A stretch of 21,576 nt of DNA, taken from positions 1 to 21,576 of the IMG/VR virus record IMGVR_UViG_3300030103_005567; one strand, given 5' to 3'. A program made the position numbers and the translations under genes. How positions within the stretch are numbered: the first letter of the stretch is position 1; the number at the start of each line of letters is the position of its first letter. The DNA is from a virus. The notes under the pieces are model-generated. The model ran no database searches, had not been told where the DNA came from, and saw only the letters and a list, made by a program, of their open reading frames with translations. Shown here in pieces: positions 7,629 to 14,540 of the stretch.

Positions 7629-9142
7629 TATTTTTTATTTATAAATTCCATAAAACTATTATCTTTATCATTAGATAAACCTCCAACAGTAAAGATTTTA
7701 TCATCTTCTTCAGACCAAGGTCCGGGTTTATCAGCCCATTCTAAAAAATCATCTACTTCTTTTTGATTTAAAATTGATTCTGCAACGTAAGTTCCTTGTG
7801 CTCCTGATACTGTGATTCCTCTTGCACTTAAAGCATCTCCTACAAAATGAATATTTGATACTTCATTTAATGACAAGTTATCATAATCTACAAGGGGTTC
7901 AGGTGAGAGATATTTTACTTCAGGAATATAGATACCCCAATCATCACCAAGAGTTGGAAATACTTTTTTCATATCCTCAATAAAATCTTCAATATATTTA
8001 AAATATCCTTTGAACGCATCTCGTACTTCTTGAAGACCTTTTTCTCCAATGTAATGAGCTTTTACCCAATCACCCTCTGAAGTAAGGGTTTTATCTTTAC
8101 CTGAAGGGCTATAATAAAGTCCTGCTTTATATTTTGATTCAAAACGGCCCACTGCTTTTTTACCACCTATACCTTCACCAGATACAATATTAGATTTTTG
8201 TACTTTAGAAACTAATTCACGAGACCATTCAAAGGGTTTATCAATACCTCTAACTTCCATTAAAATGCCAAAATTAGTCATATCATTACGATATGATTCA
8301 TCTTTTTTAGCATGACCATTGTAGCTATAATCACCATATGTTTCTTCAAGTGCTACATATGCTGCATTATTATTAGTGCAGAATGAACGAAGTGATACAC
8401 CTTTATCTTCAAACTTACGATATAATTTAAAATCATAACTTACATCAATAAGTTTTTGGAAATGTTTTTGGGGTGCTTCAAAACGGACCCCAACTTGTAC
8501 TGGTTTAGCTTCAGTTGGGTATTTATTTTCTTCAATAATTCTTTTACCGAAATCAATACCAGATTTACCAACACCAAAAATTAGACGGTCATAATCAAGT
8601 GTTCCTCCTCCTTGACGATTTCTGTTTAAATGTTCAAATCCAACTCTATTTTTATCAGGAAAAACATTAGTTACTTTAGTATTCCAATAAAATTTAATAC
8701 CCTTATCACAAAGAAAATCATACCAATTTTTACCAATTTCATGTAGATAATCTGTACCTACGTGCCAAACTGGGAATAAACGAAGGCCAAAATATGGTTT
8801 AATAAAGTCAGGTTCAGCAATTGGATTTGAACATTGTACCTCTTCAGGTTTTGGGTGAAATCTTTTAAAATTAGTAATTACTTGGTCCATTAATTCCATA
8901 GCTTTTTCTTCACCACAGTATTTAGACATATGTCCCCCGATTGAAGTATGGTAAGTGAGTTTACCATCACTCCATCCTCCAGCACCCATAAAACCTGTCA
9001 TTACTTCTTCGGGTTTACGGTTATAGGGATTATTACCCATATCAATAATGGTGATATGGTCTCCAGGATAACCATTATCTACTAATTTAGTTGCGGCATT
9101 AACTCCTGCTACGCCTGCTCCAATTATTACTATTTTTTCCAT
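7628..9142 (-). CDS. FAD-dependent dehydrogenase-like flavoprotein (COG2509 type)
   Basis: A 504-residue flavoprotein. The N-terminus MEKIVIIGAGVAGVNAATKL carries the GxGxxG dinucleotide-binding motif (8-13), with the ribose-binding acid D34 in ITIID. Family-like motifs follow: GAGGWSDGKL (53-62), VGVRFE (217-222), RSFCTNNNAAY (252-262) and the C-terminal FAD motif VGDALSARGITVSGAQG (434-450). These match the pattern of uncharacterised FAD-dependent dehydrogenases (COG2509). The frame stays open upstream to 9211, but those 23 residues run into the terminator, so the start is placed at 9142. The terminator separates it from the genes before it, so it needs its own promoter, perhaps the TATATTTA element. 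The substrate is unknown, and such a gene is unusual in a phage. Confidence 0.85.
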   Translation of the reverse strand: MEKIVIIGAGVAGVNAATKLVDNGYPGDHITIIDMGNNPYNRKPEEVMTGFMGAGGWSDGKLTYHTSIGGHMSKYCGEEKAMELMDQVITNFKRFHPKPEEVQCSNPIAEPDFIKPYFGLRLFPVWHVGTDYLHEIGKNWYDFLCDKGIKFYWNTKVTNVFPDKNRVGFEHLNRNRQGGGTLDYDRLIFGVGKSGIDFGKRIIEENKYPTEAKPVQVGVRFEAPQKHFQKLIDVSYDFKLYRKFEDKGVSLRSFCTNNNAAYVALEETYGDYSYNGHAKKDESYRNDMTNFGILMEVRGIDKPFEWSRELVSKVQKSNIVSGEGIGGKKAVGRFESKYKAGLYYSPSGKDKTLTSEGDWVKAHYIGEKGLQEVRDAFKGYFKYIEDFIEDMKKVFPTLGDDWGIYIPEVKYLSPEPLVDYDNLSLNEVSNIHFVGDALSARGITVSGAQGTYVAESILNQKEVDDFLEWADKPGPWSEEDDKIFTVGGLSNDKDNSFMEFINKK

Positions 9143-9160
9143 TTTTAATTTAAAGTTGTC

Positions 9161-9168
9161 TAAATATA
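9161..9168 (-). promoter_or_regulatory. TATATTTA element upstream of the flavoprotein gene
   Basis: The coding strand reads CGTATATTTAGAC, 18 bases before the ATG and just downstream of the terminator T-tract. It fits the Bacteroidota -7 consensus TAnnTTTG except for the last base. A TTTG lies 20 bases further upstream, inside the terminator hairpin, a spacing similar to Bacteroidota -33/-7 promoters. It shares the ATATTTA core with the other seven gaps. Confidence 0.45.
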
Positions 9169-9170
9169 CG

Positions 9171-9205
9171 AAAAAAAAGATGTAACCCCAAATTGAGGCC
9201 ACATC
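9171..9205 (-). terminator. Rho-independent terminator after the Hc1-like gene
   Basis: The coding strand forms an 11-bp stem: GATGTGGCCTC, a 5-base loop AATTT, then GGGGTTACATC, with three G-U pairs. It is followed directly by eight T residues. It lies in the 114-base gap between the Hc1-like gene and the flavoprotein gene. It is the only clear intrinsic terminator I see in the window. A weaker hairpin (GGCTAG/CTAGTC, 9226-9246) lies just before it. Confidence 0.85.
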
Positions 9206-9256
9206 TCTCACTTTTTATAAAGATCGACTAGGATATGAATCTAGCCTATATGTTTT

Positions 9257-9427
9257 TTACTTTTTATCTTCAGCAACTGAGGCTTTTCTATATTCTGTTA
9301 CTAATTTTTTTATTTCACCTAAAGCTTTACGAGCTCTTCCGTGTGCTGCTTTAGATTTACCTTCATGTTCAGCTTTAAATGTTCCATATAAAGCATCAAT
9401 TTGTTCAAATAACTCTTGAGTATTCAT
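9257..9427 (-). CDS. Hc1/histone H1-like small basic protein
   Basis: A 56-residue protein that reads MNTQELFEQIDALYGTFKAE, then HEGKSKAAHGRARKALGEIK, then KLVTEYRKASVAEDKK. The layout matches small histone H1-like (Hc1-type) proteins of Bacteroidota: an acidic-amphipathic first helix, a central 'GKSKAAxxRARKALxEIKKL' and a basic second helix. Those proteins are about 55-60 residues and bind DNA. Its start overlaps the stop of the cupin-like gene as ATGA, which fixes the start at 9427, and the gene is followed by the terminator. It may help compact phage DNA or replace a host nucleoid protein. The family call rests on pattern similarity and length. Confidence 0.75.
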   Translation of the reverse strand: MNTQELFEQIDALYGTFKAEHEGKSKAAHGRARKALGEIKKLVTEYRKASVAEDKK

Positions 9428-9675
9428 TTTTTTATAATTTTAATTGTTAATTTTCCGTTTCCTTTTATTACACGATGTAAATATCCACGAGGAATATCAA
9501 ACGTTGTATTTTCTGTAAGTTCAAATGGGAGTTCTTCATCAAATTGAAATTTCCACCCATTTCCTTCTATAACTTCTATTGTTCTATCTTCTTGATCTTC
9601 ATGCCAAATAAGTTCCATAGGGTCTACATCTTCAGCAAATGTTCTTATGTTTGAATTATCTGTATAGGGGTTCAT
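9424..9675 (-). CDS. Cupin-like small protein
   Basis: An 83-residue protein with the pattern ELIWHEDQEDRTIEVIEGNG, WKFQFDEELPF and PRGYLHRVIKG, ending in alternating hydrophobic strands (KLTIKIIKK). Strand-rich sequence, a late PxGxxHR turn and short length suggest a single cupin-like barrel, a type I recall in other marine T4-like phages. The usual full cupin metal set (two His, Glu, His) is not clearly present; H25 and H67 are the visible His residues, so an enzymatic role is doubtful. It overlaps both neighbours (TAATG upstream, ATGA downstream). Confidence 0.55.
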   Translation of the reverse strand: MNPYTDNSNIRTFAEDVDPMELIWHEDQEDRTIEVIEGNGWKFQFDEELPFELTENTTFDIPRGYLHRVIKGNGKLTIKIIKK

Positions 9676-10256
9676 TAACTTACGATATCACTAATTACAT
9701 CTTTAAAAATAGTGTGTACTTCTTTACCTTTAATTAAAGATTTTAAACTATACAAACCACCTTTGAGATAACTAGCTTTTTTAAGATAAGATGCTGCATT
9801 TCCTCCAGCTTGGCCAGCCATCATTAAAATAACTATAGCATAAAGTATTTTAGCTATTTGATCTTGTTTTTTAGGGTCTTTAGTAAATAAGCTAACTACT
9901 CTTCTAATGGGAGCTTGGAATGCTTTTTCATTATCGTGGGTCCACTTATAAATTTTTTCAGCTGCTTCTTTACCAGTACCCCAGTCATGTTTTGTAGCTT
10001 GATTTTTAACAAATTTAGAAAGCATATTTGCTACAGTATTTGATAAAAGGATATATCCAATTATTCCTACTACACCAGCAACTTCATTTAATTCTTCTTC
10101 TTTACCTTCTAATTCGTCTTCAATAGCGTTTGCTAATTGATCTCCTAAAGCATTAAATTCAGCATCAAATGCTTTTTCTTCGGGTCCATTATCTTCTACT
10201 TCCTCTTGAAGTAAAGGATTATTGTAAATGTATGCTTTATAATCGAAATCACCCAT
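9675..10256 (-). CDS. Membrane protein with capsid-targeting-like N-terminus
   Basis: A 193-residue protein using the start MGDFDYKAYIYNN at 10256, which overlaps the upstream stop as TAATG; a start two codons earlier is possible. The N-terminus ends in a candidate gp21-type site LLQE|E (residues 15-19). An acidic stretch (20-57) follows, then a hydrophobic helix VAGVVGIIGYILLSNTVANM (59-78), a basic amphipathic middle, and a second hydrophobic segment ILYAIVILMMAGQAG (137-151). No family is recognised. If packaged as the leader suggests, it could be delivered to the host membrane at infection; otherwise it is an ordinary phage membrane protein. Confidence 0.6.
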   Translation of the reverse strand: MGDFDYKAYIYNNPLLQEEVEDNGPEEKAFDAEFNALGDQLANAIEDELEGKEEELNEVAGVVGIIGYILLSNTVANMLSKFVKNQATKHDWGTGKEAAEKIYKWTHDNEKAFQAPIRRVVSLFTKDPKKQDQIAKILYAIVILMMAGQAGGNAASYLKKASYLKGGLYSLKSLIKGKEVHTIFKDVISDIVS

Positions 10257-10927
10257 TACCAAAAAGTATTCATTTTAGGGCCTAAACCTAACATTGGAGC
10301 GTATCTAGGAAGATTACAACTCCAATATGAGGCTTTCATTCTATCTTTTTTATTGGGACAATCATGTCTTTTAGAAAAAGCATTTCTCGCTTTAGGGTTT
10401 CTAATTTTAGCTTTTAAACCACCAGAACCAAAACGTATTGTTTTAATATTTTTAGTTTTAGGATCTCTAACGTAAACTTTATAAGCCTTACCTCCGGAAG
10501 AAGAGCGCATTGGTTTTCCAATAGGAGGATCTTTTTTCTTTTTCTTTTTATTTTCTTCTAAATCCCATTCATTTAACATAGGTAAATCAAGGGGTACTTT
10601 TTTACCTTCGTAAATCCCAAATTTACCAATGTCAGTATTTTCAATAAGAAATTTACTATTTTCATCTAAGCTAATAGTATCCCACTCAAGGAGCATTCTT
10701 GCTTCAGCAAATAATTGAAGATATTTTTTAGATCCTATTCTAAATACATTTTCTTGCAATGAAATGCCATTCTCGATGTGATAGCGAAGACCTTCGCTTA
10801 TAGGCGCTTTACTCTCTAATAATGCAAGTTTAGGGGGTGTATCATCACAGGTATTACAACCGCATGAACATGATTCCTTGGGTGCTTTAAACCTTTGTAT
10901 TGCTTCTTGAATGTATTGTTTAAGCAT
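10256..10927 (-). CDS. Cys-cluster protein with conserved C-terminal phage module
   Basis: A 223-residue protein. The N-terminus MLKQYIQEAIQRF has a candidate processing site YIQE|A (5-9), followed by a tight Cys cluster CSCGCNTC (20-27). Several further (L/I)xE sequences follow: LLE (36-38), ISE (43-45) and LQE (57-59). After a Lys run (127-132) comes a module at about 134-210: GKPMRSS..GGKAYKVYVRDPKT..., then a segment ending RHDCPNKKDR and YWSCNLPRY. I recall a module of this shape in many marine T4-like phages, often near head genes. The Cys residues C190 and C204 may bind metal. The start is 3 bases after a TATTTATA element. The function is unknown; a capsid-internal role is inferred. 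Confidence 0.6.
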   Translation of the reverse strand: MLKQYIQEAIQRFKAPKESCSCGCNTCDDTPPKLALLESKAPISEGLRYHIENGISLQENVFRIGSKKYLQLFAEARMLLEWDTISLDENSKFLIENTDIGKFGIYEGKKVPLDLPMLNEWDLEENKKKKKKDPPIGKPMRSSSGGKAYKVYVRDPKTKNIKTIRFGSGGLKAKIRNPKARNAFSKRHDCPNKKDRMKASYWSCNLPRYAPMLGLGPKMNTFW

Positions 10928-10930
10928 AGT

Positions 10931-10938
10931 TATAAATA
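10931..10938 (-). promoter_or_regulatory. TATTTATA element before the Cys-cluster gene
   Basis: The coding strand reads ATATAATATTTATAACTATG, with the TAA stop of the upstream gene fused to the element and the start codon 3 bases after it. Exact match to the commonest form of the intergenic motif. Confidence 0.45.
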
Positions 10939-12048
10939 TTATATAATTTCATTATATGAAAGTTCAATATTGTTTCCTTTTAGCTTTCCATCTTTATAGA
11001 GTGTATTTTCAGGTTGAACTAAAGCTCTTAATCCTCCAGTAGCACTTCTAGTGGAATCATGACGTATTCTAAGAACGGGTTGGAGATTAAATTTCTCTAC
11101 ATCTTGAGTGTCTTCAATAATTTTACTCACTTTGATTCTTAAGGTATCTCCTTCTAATGAAAAATCCTTAGGAGAAAAAGTACGGTATATAACAACTGCA
11201 TTGTCACTACCAAAAATAATACTATCAGTATCATCACTAGGAAGATCTGTTACAATTACTCCTGCTACTTTTTGTTGAGTTTGTTTATTAAACATAGTAA
11301 AAATTCCTTCTTTTGTTCTGCCTGCTTGATCTCTAAAAGGAATAAAAGTTAATTCTGGAGCAAATTCTCCTTTTTTTATTTTGTCAGCCAGTGTTGTTAC
11401 TATTTTTTTATATCTAGTATCTGAACTTTCCCAGAATCCAGCATTATCTTTTTTAATAGATATGGCTGCTATTTTATTCTCACCCCTAAAAAAATCTATA
11501 TCAGATTTAGAACCTCCTACAACTTCTAAACCTGTTCCTTTTACATTTGTAAAATTTTGGACAGGATAATTTTTATCAGGACTTATAAATAAAATATTTT
11601 TTGCCCCCTGATCTTGGAATTCTTTTATTTTTTTCTCTAAAAAGTCTTCATTTCCTACTCCCGCTGAGGCTCTTCCCTGAGCACTTTCGGGTTTAAGGAG
11701 AAAAACAACATTTTTATAAGTAATTCCTCCTATTGAGGAACCTTTAATATTAGGGTCATAATCAAACCCCTCAATACCCTCTACTTTTTCTATATAGCTA
11801 TAACGATCAGCTCTTGGTACTAAAATTTTAAATCTTTTAGATGAAATTTCAGTAAATTTATCATCAGTTAAACCTAACTTTGATTTTAAAATATCTATTG
11901 CTTCTTTAGCATCAGAAGATGGAGCTTCTTTAAGTAATGCTTTTAACATCCCCTCTAACATAATCATATCCTGTTCGTTATTAATGTCAGGATATCCCTT
12001 AGGAAATTTATATGAAACTTTTTTTAAAAATTTATCTAATACGTCCAT
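10939..12048 (-). CDS. PD-(D/E)XK nuclease-like protein (tentative)
   Basis: A 369-residue protein. The central part has an arrangement resembling restriction-endonuclease-fold proteins: an early acidic helix GVGNEDFLEKKIKEF (E134), then SKSDIDFF (D183/D185) and, after a short loop, AISIKKDNAGFWESS with K199/K200. This gives a D-x(n)-xIK pattern in place of a classic ExK. The 'SIKKDxAxFWES' segment is something I recall from phage proteins of this type. The C-terminal half is beta-rich. The N-terminal helix contains LLKE|A (38-42), a possible processing site, though farther in than in its neighbours. It overlaps the upstream gene as TAATG. Nuclease activity is a hypothesis from motif spacing. 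Confidence 0.45.
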   Translation of the reverse strand: MDVLDKFLKKVSYKFPKGYPDINNEQDMIMLEGMLKALLKEAPSSDAKEAIDILKSKLGLTDDKFTEISSKRFKILVPRADRYSYIEKVEGIEGFDYDPNIKGSSIGGITYKNVVFLLKPESAQGRASAGVGNEDFLEKKIKEFQDQGAKNILFISPDKNYPVQNFTNVKGTGLEVVGGSKSDIDFFRGENKIAAISIKKDNAGFWESSDTRYKKIVTTLADKIKKGEFAPELTFIPFRDQAGRTKEGIFTMFNKQTQQKVAGVIVTDLPSDDTDSIIFGSDNAVVIYRTFSPKDFSLEGDTLRIKVSKIIEDTQDVEKFNLQPVLRIRHDSTRSATGGLRALVQPENTLYKDGKLKGNNIELSYNEII

Positions 12049-12482
12049 TATGAATTCTCTTTACGTTCTTGCCATTCATAAGACACTTTATCTGTATCAA
12101 TAGGACCACCTGAAGCCCAAGTGTAACAAGATCTTTCGCTATGACATTTAAAGCTATGCATCCAACAATACCCAAGATAACCATCTCTTTGTACTGATCC
12201 AGGCATACACTTAAGCATTCTTTTAGATATATCAAAGGCAACACAATTTTTACATTTAGATTGTTTAGCTACATCAACAGATGTTTTCCAATGCTTTGCG
12301 GCTCTTTCCCAATATTCTTCATCATTTAAATTAAGAGGTCCATATTGAATATAATCAGCTTCAATAGCAGAATTTCTGTTTTTAGTATTTAATTCTAAAT
12401 CCTGGGTTGGAAGGGGGCAGGCCATTACATCTTCATGTAGCTTACCTTCTTTTAAATATTTTCTTAAATTAAAATTATTCAT
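12048..12482 (-). CDS. Cys-rich protein, possible iron-sulfur or zinc binder, with capsid-targeting-like leader
   Basis: A 144-residue protein. The N-terminus MNNFNLRKYLKE|GKLHED has a clear LKE|G site (10-13). The core has seven Cys: C22, C77, C80, C92, C106, C113 and C119. They sit in KCKNCVAFDI, LKCMPG, LGYCWMHSFKCHSERSCYTW, followed by a GGPI turn. The spacing and the aromatic 'GYCWxxxFxC' resemble small high-potential iron-sulfur-like or metal-binding phage proteins, but no assignment is certain. The N-terminus overlaps the end of the upstream gene by 8 bases, and the stop overlaps the next start as TAATG. Confidence 0.6.
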   Translation of the reverse strand: MNNFNLRKYLKEGKLHEDVMACPLPTQDLELNTKNRNSAIEADYIQYGPLNLNDEEYWERAAKHWKTSVDVAKQSKCKNCVAFDISKRMLKCMPGSVQRDGYLGYCWMHSFKCHSERSCYTWASGGPIDTDKVSYEWQERKENS

Positions 12483-12732
12483 CGTTTTTAACTATATCGG
12501 GTTTAGCTCCTTGTGCAGACCTAGATTTGCCTTTTTTAGGTCTAAAATCTTTTTTCTTTTTACCATCGGAACCCTTAATTTGACCTTTACATACTTTAAC
12601 TGCTCTAGCCATTAAAAAAGGATTATGATCTTCACCTTCTCTTTTTCTTTTAGATATGTAATTATAACCCCTTTGACATAATTTTTCAGTAATTATATCT
12701 TCAATTAATTCTGTTAAAGAGATTTTACTCAT
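12475..12732 (-). CDS. Small basic protein with LCxRG/KVCKGQIKG module
   Basis: An 85-residue protein, preferred start MSKISLTELI at 12732, one base after the upstream stop; a start at 12744 would overlap the upstream gene. Residues 1-17 form a leader with LTE (6-8), LIE (9-11) and ITE (14-16) sequences. Residues 18-61 are the module LCQRGYNYISKRKREG...AVKVCKGQIKGSDGKKKK, shared with the C-terminus of the 241-aa protein encoded at 14818-15543. Two Cys (C19, C48) flank a basic helix. The tail is Lys/Arg/Ser-rich. Such basic modules suggest nucleic-acid binding. The function is unknown. Confidence 0.6.
   Translation of the reverse strand: MSKISLTELIEDIITEKLCQRGYNYISKRKREGEDHNPFLMARAVKVCKGQIKGSDGKKKKDFRPKKGKSRSAQGAKPDIVKNDE
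12550..12681 (-). repeat. LCxRG module, copy 1 (coding repeat)
   Basis: Codons 18-61 of the 85-aa protein. They align with codons 197-240 of the 241-aa protein: the shared pattern is LC-x-RG-x-NYI-x-x-RKR-x-G, then VKVCKGQIKGSDGK-x-KK. Third-codon positions have diverged, so this is an old duplication kept at protein level. Confidence 0.8.
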
Positions 12733-12733
12733 A

Positions 12734-13252
12734 TTATAAATCATCTACTGAATCAGGTACCGCGGGTTCTAATTCTGTTTCAGGAGTATCTTCTGTATCT
12801 TCTAAAGCACCAGCTAGACCATCATCTTCAATATCTTCTCCTTTAGGAACAACTGCATAATTATATCTTAGTAGGCGAGCTATAGCTTCTGATGCTTGTT
12901 GTTCTTCTGGGAGGGATTCTAAAAAGTATTTTTTACCTGCTACTTGAGCTATAAATATTCCTTTACCAGCACTTTCACCTTGATAAATTAAGTAAAAATC
13001 AGCTCCATTTACAAGCATAACTCTAAAAGTTGTTGGACGTGGGGCTACCCATTGTATATCTTTTACGAAGGGTTCATATTGAAAATCAAATAAATCATCC
13101 ATAACCGCTTTTAATGGAGGAAATTTATTGATTACTGGGAATTTAGTTACAATATCTTCAATTTCCTTAGCATCAGCTAAAGGATTAGATTTTTCAGCAT
13201 ATACTACTTTTGCTAAATCCTTAATTTTTGCTATGAATTTAGATTTTTGCAT
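12734..13252 (-). CDS. Unidentified 172-aa protein with acidic tail
   Basis: Function not recognised. The first 15 residues (MQKSKFIAKIKDLAK) form a basic amphipathic helix like those starting several neighbours, but without a clear (L/I)xE site. The middle (about 60-135) looks like a compact alpha/beta domain with strands FRVMLVNGADFYLIYQG and KGIFIAQVAGKKYFLESL. The last 35 residues are acidic and probably disordered (EDTEDTPETELEPAVPDSVD). Both ends are closely coupled to neighbours: TAATG upstream and one base to the next gene. It may be a virion component by context only. Confidence 0.5.
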   Translation of the reverse strand: MQKSKFIAKIKDLAKVVYAEKSNPLADAKEIEDIVTKFPVINKFPPLKAVMDDLFDFQYEPFVKDIQWVAPRPTTFRVMLVNGADFYLIYQGESAGKGIFIAQVAGKKYFLESLPEEQQASEAIARLLRYNYAVVPKGEDIEDDGLAGALEDTEDTPETELEPAVPDSVDDL

Positions 13253-14121
13253 TATTCTCTTAATTTCGCAATTGCTCTATCAATACGATTTAATTCAGCC
13301 CCATATCTATCTGCAATTGGTCCCCCCTCTAATTCAGCTTCTTGTTCCATATCCCTCATTAATCGTTCTCTTTCTTTATTAAGAAAACCTAATTTTTTAA
13401 GTTTAGTAAGAGATTTTCTATCTGATTTAGGAGCTGTTTTTTTAATTCTATCTATGGCTTTTTCTGCTTGTTGATCCGCTGACATAGTTGCTCTCATTTT
13501 CATAAGTACGGGATCATTCATCTTTATTTCTTCTCCTAACATAGCATCTATTTGAGGGATTTTTAATTCTCCATCCAAATAGTGCTTAGCTGAGATGAGC
13601 ATTTCTTTTGATTTAATAATTTTGGATTGCCACCAATGAGGGAAATCTACTTCCATTCCGATGTTATCAAAATTATTTACCATTAAATAAAGTTCAGAAG
13701 CATATTTAGCAATTCTATAGAGATCCTTTTTAAGCATATGGGGTTCATTATCTTGGTGACCTAAGTCTAAATCTCCTTCTTTTTGGATAGCTTTAGATAT
13801 TGCTTTTCTACGGTTTTTTAAGTAGTCATCTGTTTTATCTACTTTTCCGTCATTATTTATGTCAGCATCTTCTTTACCTACAGGATCTAATTTTTGTTCA
13901 TCAATAGTATTTACAATTTCTTGTATTTCTTCTAAATCAAAAGCTTTTTTAAATTTTTTCACTTCTTTTTCTTTTTTTTTCATTTCACCTTTAGTAAGTT
14001 TACGCTCATTTTTGGGTGTTTGAGGTTTACCATGCTTAGCCAAATTAGTAGCTAATGCATAAGCCAATGATGTCTTTTCTTTTTTAGACATCTTATCTAA
14101 TTTGGTTTTTTTCTTAGCCAT
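13252..14121 (-). CDS. EF-hand-like protein with conserved phage helical module
   Basis: A 289-residue protein with three parts. Residues 1-60 are strongly basic. At 87-98 is a textbook EF-hand/dockerin-type calcium loop DINNDGKVDKTD (D87, N89, D91, G92, V94, D98), here as a single loop. Residues 123-195 form a helical module opening NEPHMLKKDLYRIAKYASEL and containing DFPHWWQSKI (159-168), which I recall from many marine T4-like phages in virion-associated genes. The C-terminal quarter is helical with dense charges. No catalytic motif is seen. The start and stop overlap neighbours as TAATG. A structural or packaged role is inferred from context. Confidence 0.6.
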   Translation of the reverse strand: MAKKKTKLDKMSKKEKTSLAYALATNLAKHGKPQTPKNERKLTKGEMKKKEKEVKKFKKAFDLEEIQEIVNTIDEQKLDPVGKEDADINNDGKVDKTDDYLKNRRKAISKAIQKEGDLDLGHQDNEPHMLKKDLYRIAKYASELYLMVNNFDNIGMEVDFPHWWQSKIIKSKEMLISAKHYLDGELKIPQIDAMLGEEIKMNDPVLMKMRATMSADQQAEKAIDRIKKTAPKSDRKSLTKLKKLGFLNKERERLMRDMEQEAELEGGPIADRYGAELNRIDRAIAKLRE

Positions 14122-14540
14122 TATGTTTCAGGTGCTATTTTCTTAAATTCAGTTTTAGCTGAAAATTTAGCAGAGTTAAGGATTTGATTAGCCAATTCTG
14201 TTTGGCCTGCATCTTTAGCTTTTTTAGCTAAATCAACTAAACCATCTGTGATATCATCAATAGATGCTTCACCTGTTGGTTCAAATTCAAAGCTTGTTTC
14301 GTCTTCAACATCAAATTCTTCTTCAGTTTCTTGTTCAGTAATTTCAGCTAAAATTTCATTACGAAGATATTCTTTAAATTCAGATCTTTTTATTTTACCT
14401 TCTTCCATATTTCCCATGAGTTCTCTAGTTTTTTCTAATTCAGCATTAAGCTCTTTTTGCTTAGCTATATCCTCATCAGTAGCTTCAGTCATTTTTAAAA
14501 CCTCGTTTTTGAGGTATTCTTTAAATTCGGACTTTTTCAT
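14121..14540 (-). CDS. Acidic helical protein with internal duplication of its N-terminal helix
   Basis: A 139-residue protein. The opening KKSEFKEYLKNEVL (2-15) is repeated as KRSEFKEYLRNEIL at 51-64, with an acidic helix between them. The rest is acidic and then helical (about 94-139). The repeated helix resembles the short leaders of neighbouring proteins and is followed by ITE at 67-69, so it may be a duplicated capsid-targeting-type peptide. In T4, internal proteins carry one such peptide. The function is not recognised. The start overlaps the upstream stop as TAATG, and the stop overlaps the next start as TAATG. Confidence 0.6.
   Translation of the reverse strand: MKKSEFKEYLKNEVLKMTEATDEDIAKQKELNAELEKTRELMGNMEEGKIKRSEFKEYLRNEILAEITEQETEEEFDVEDETSFEFEPTGEASIDDITDGLVDLAKKAKDAGQTELANQILNSAKFSAKTEFKKIAPET
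14349..14390 (-). repeat. SEFKEYLxNE helix, copy 2
   Basis: Codons 51-64 of the 139-aa protein, KRSEFKEYLRNEIL. They match codons 2-15 at 11 of 14 residues. The exact shared core is SEFKEYL. Confidence 0.85.
14496..14537 (-). repeat. SEFKEYLxNE helix, copy 1
   Basis: Codons 2-15 of the 139-aa protein, KKSEFKEYLKNEVL. This is the N-terminal copy of the duplicated helix. Confidence 0.85.

Noticed and set aside
9143-9211. N-terminal extension of the flavoprotein (23 residues)
   Set aside because: It would run through the terminator stem and T-tract. The FAD-binding strand starts right after the ATG at 9142.
9226-9246. Second hairpin (GGCTAG/CTAGTC) after the Hc1-like gene
   Set aside because: The stem is only 6 bp with one G-U pair and has no T-tract directly after it; not counted as a terminator.
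12032-12244. 70-codon minus-strand frame overlapping the Cys-rich gene
   Set aside because: It lies in another frame inside the 144-aa gene, which has a better start, conserved Cys spacing and coupled junctions.
13128-13474. Two overlapping plus-strand frames of 75-84 codons
   Set aside because: Both are opposite to well-supported minus-strand genes and have no recognisable product.
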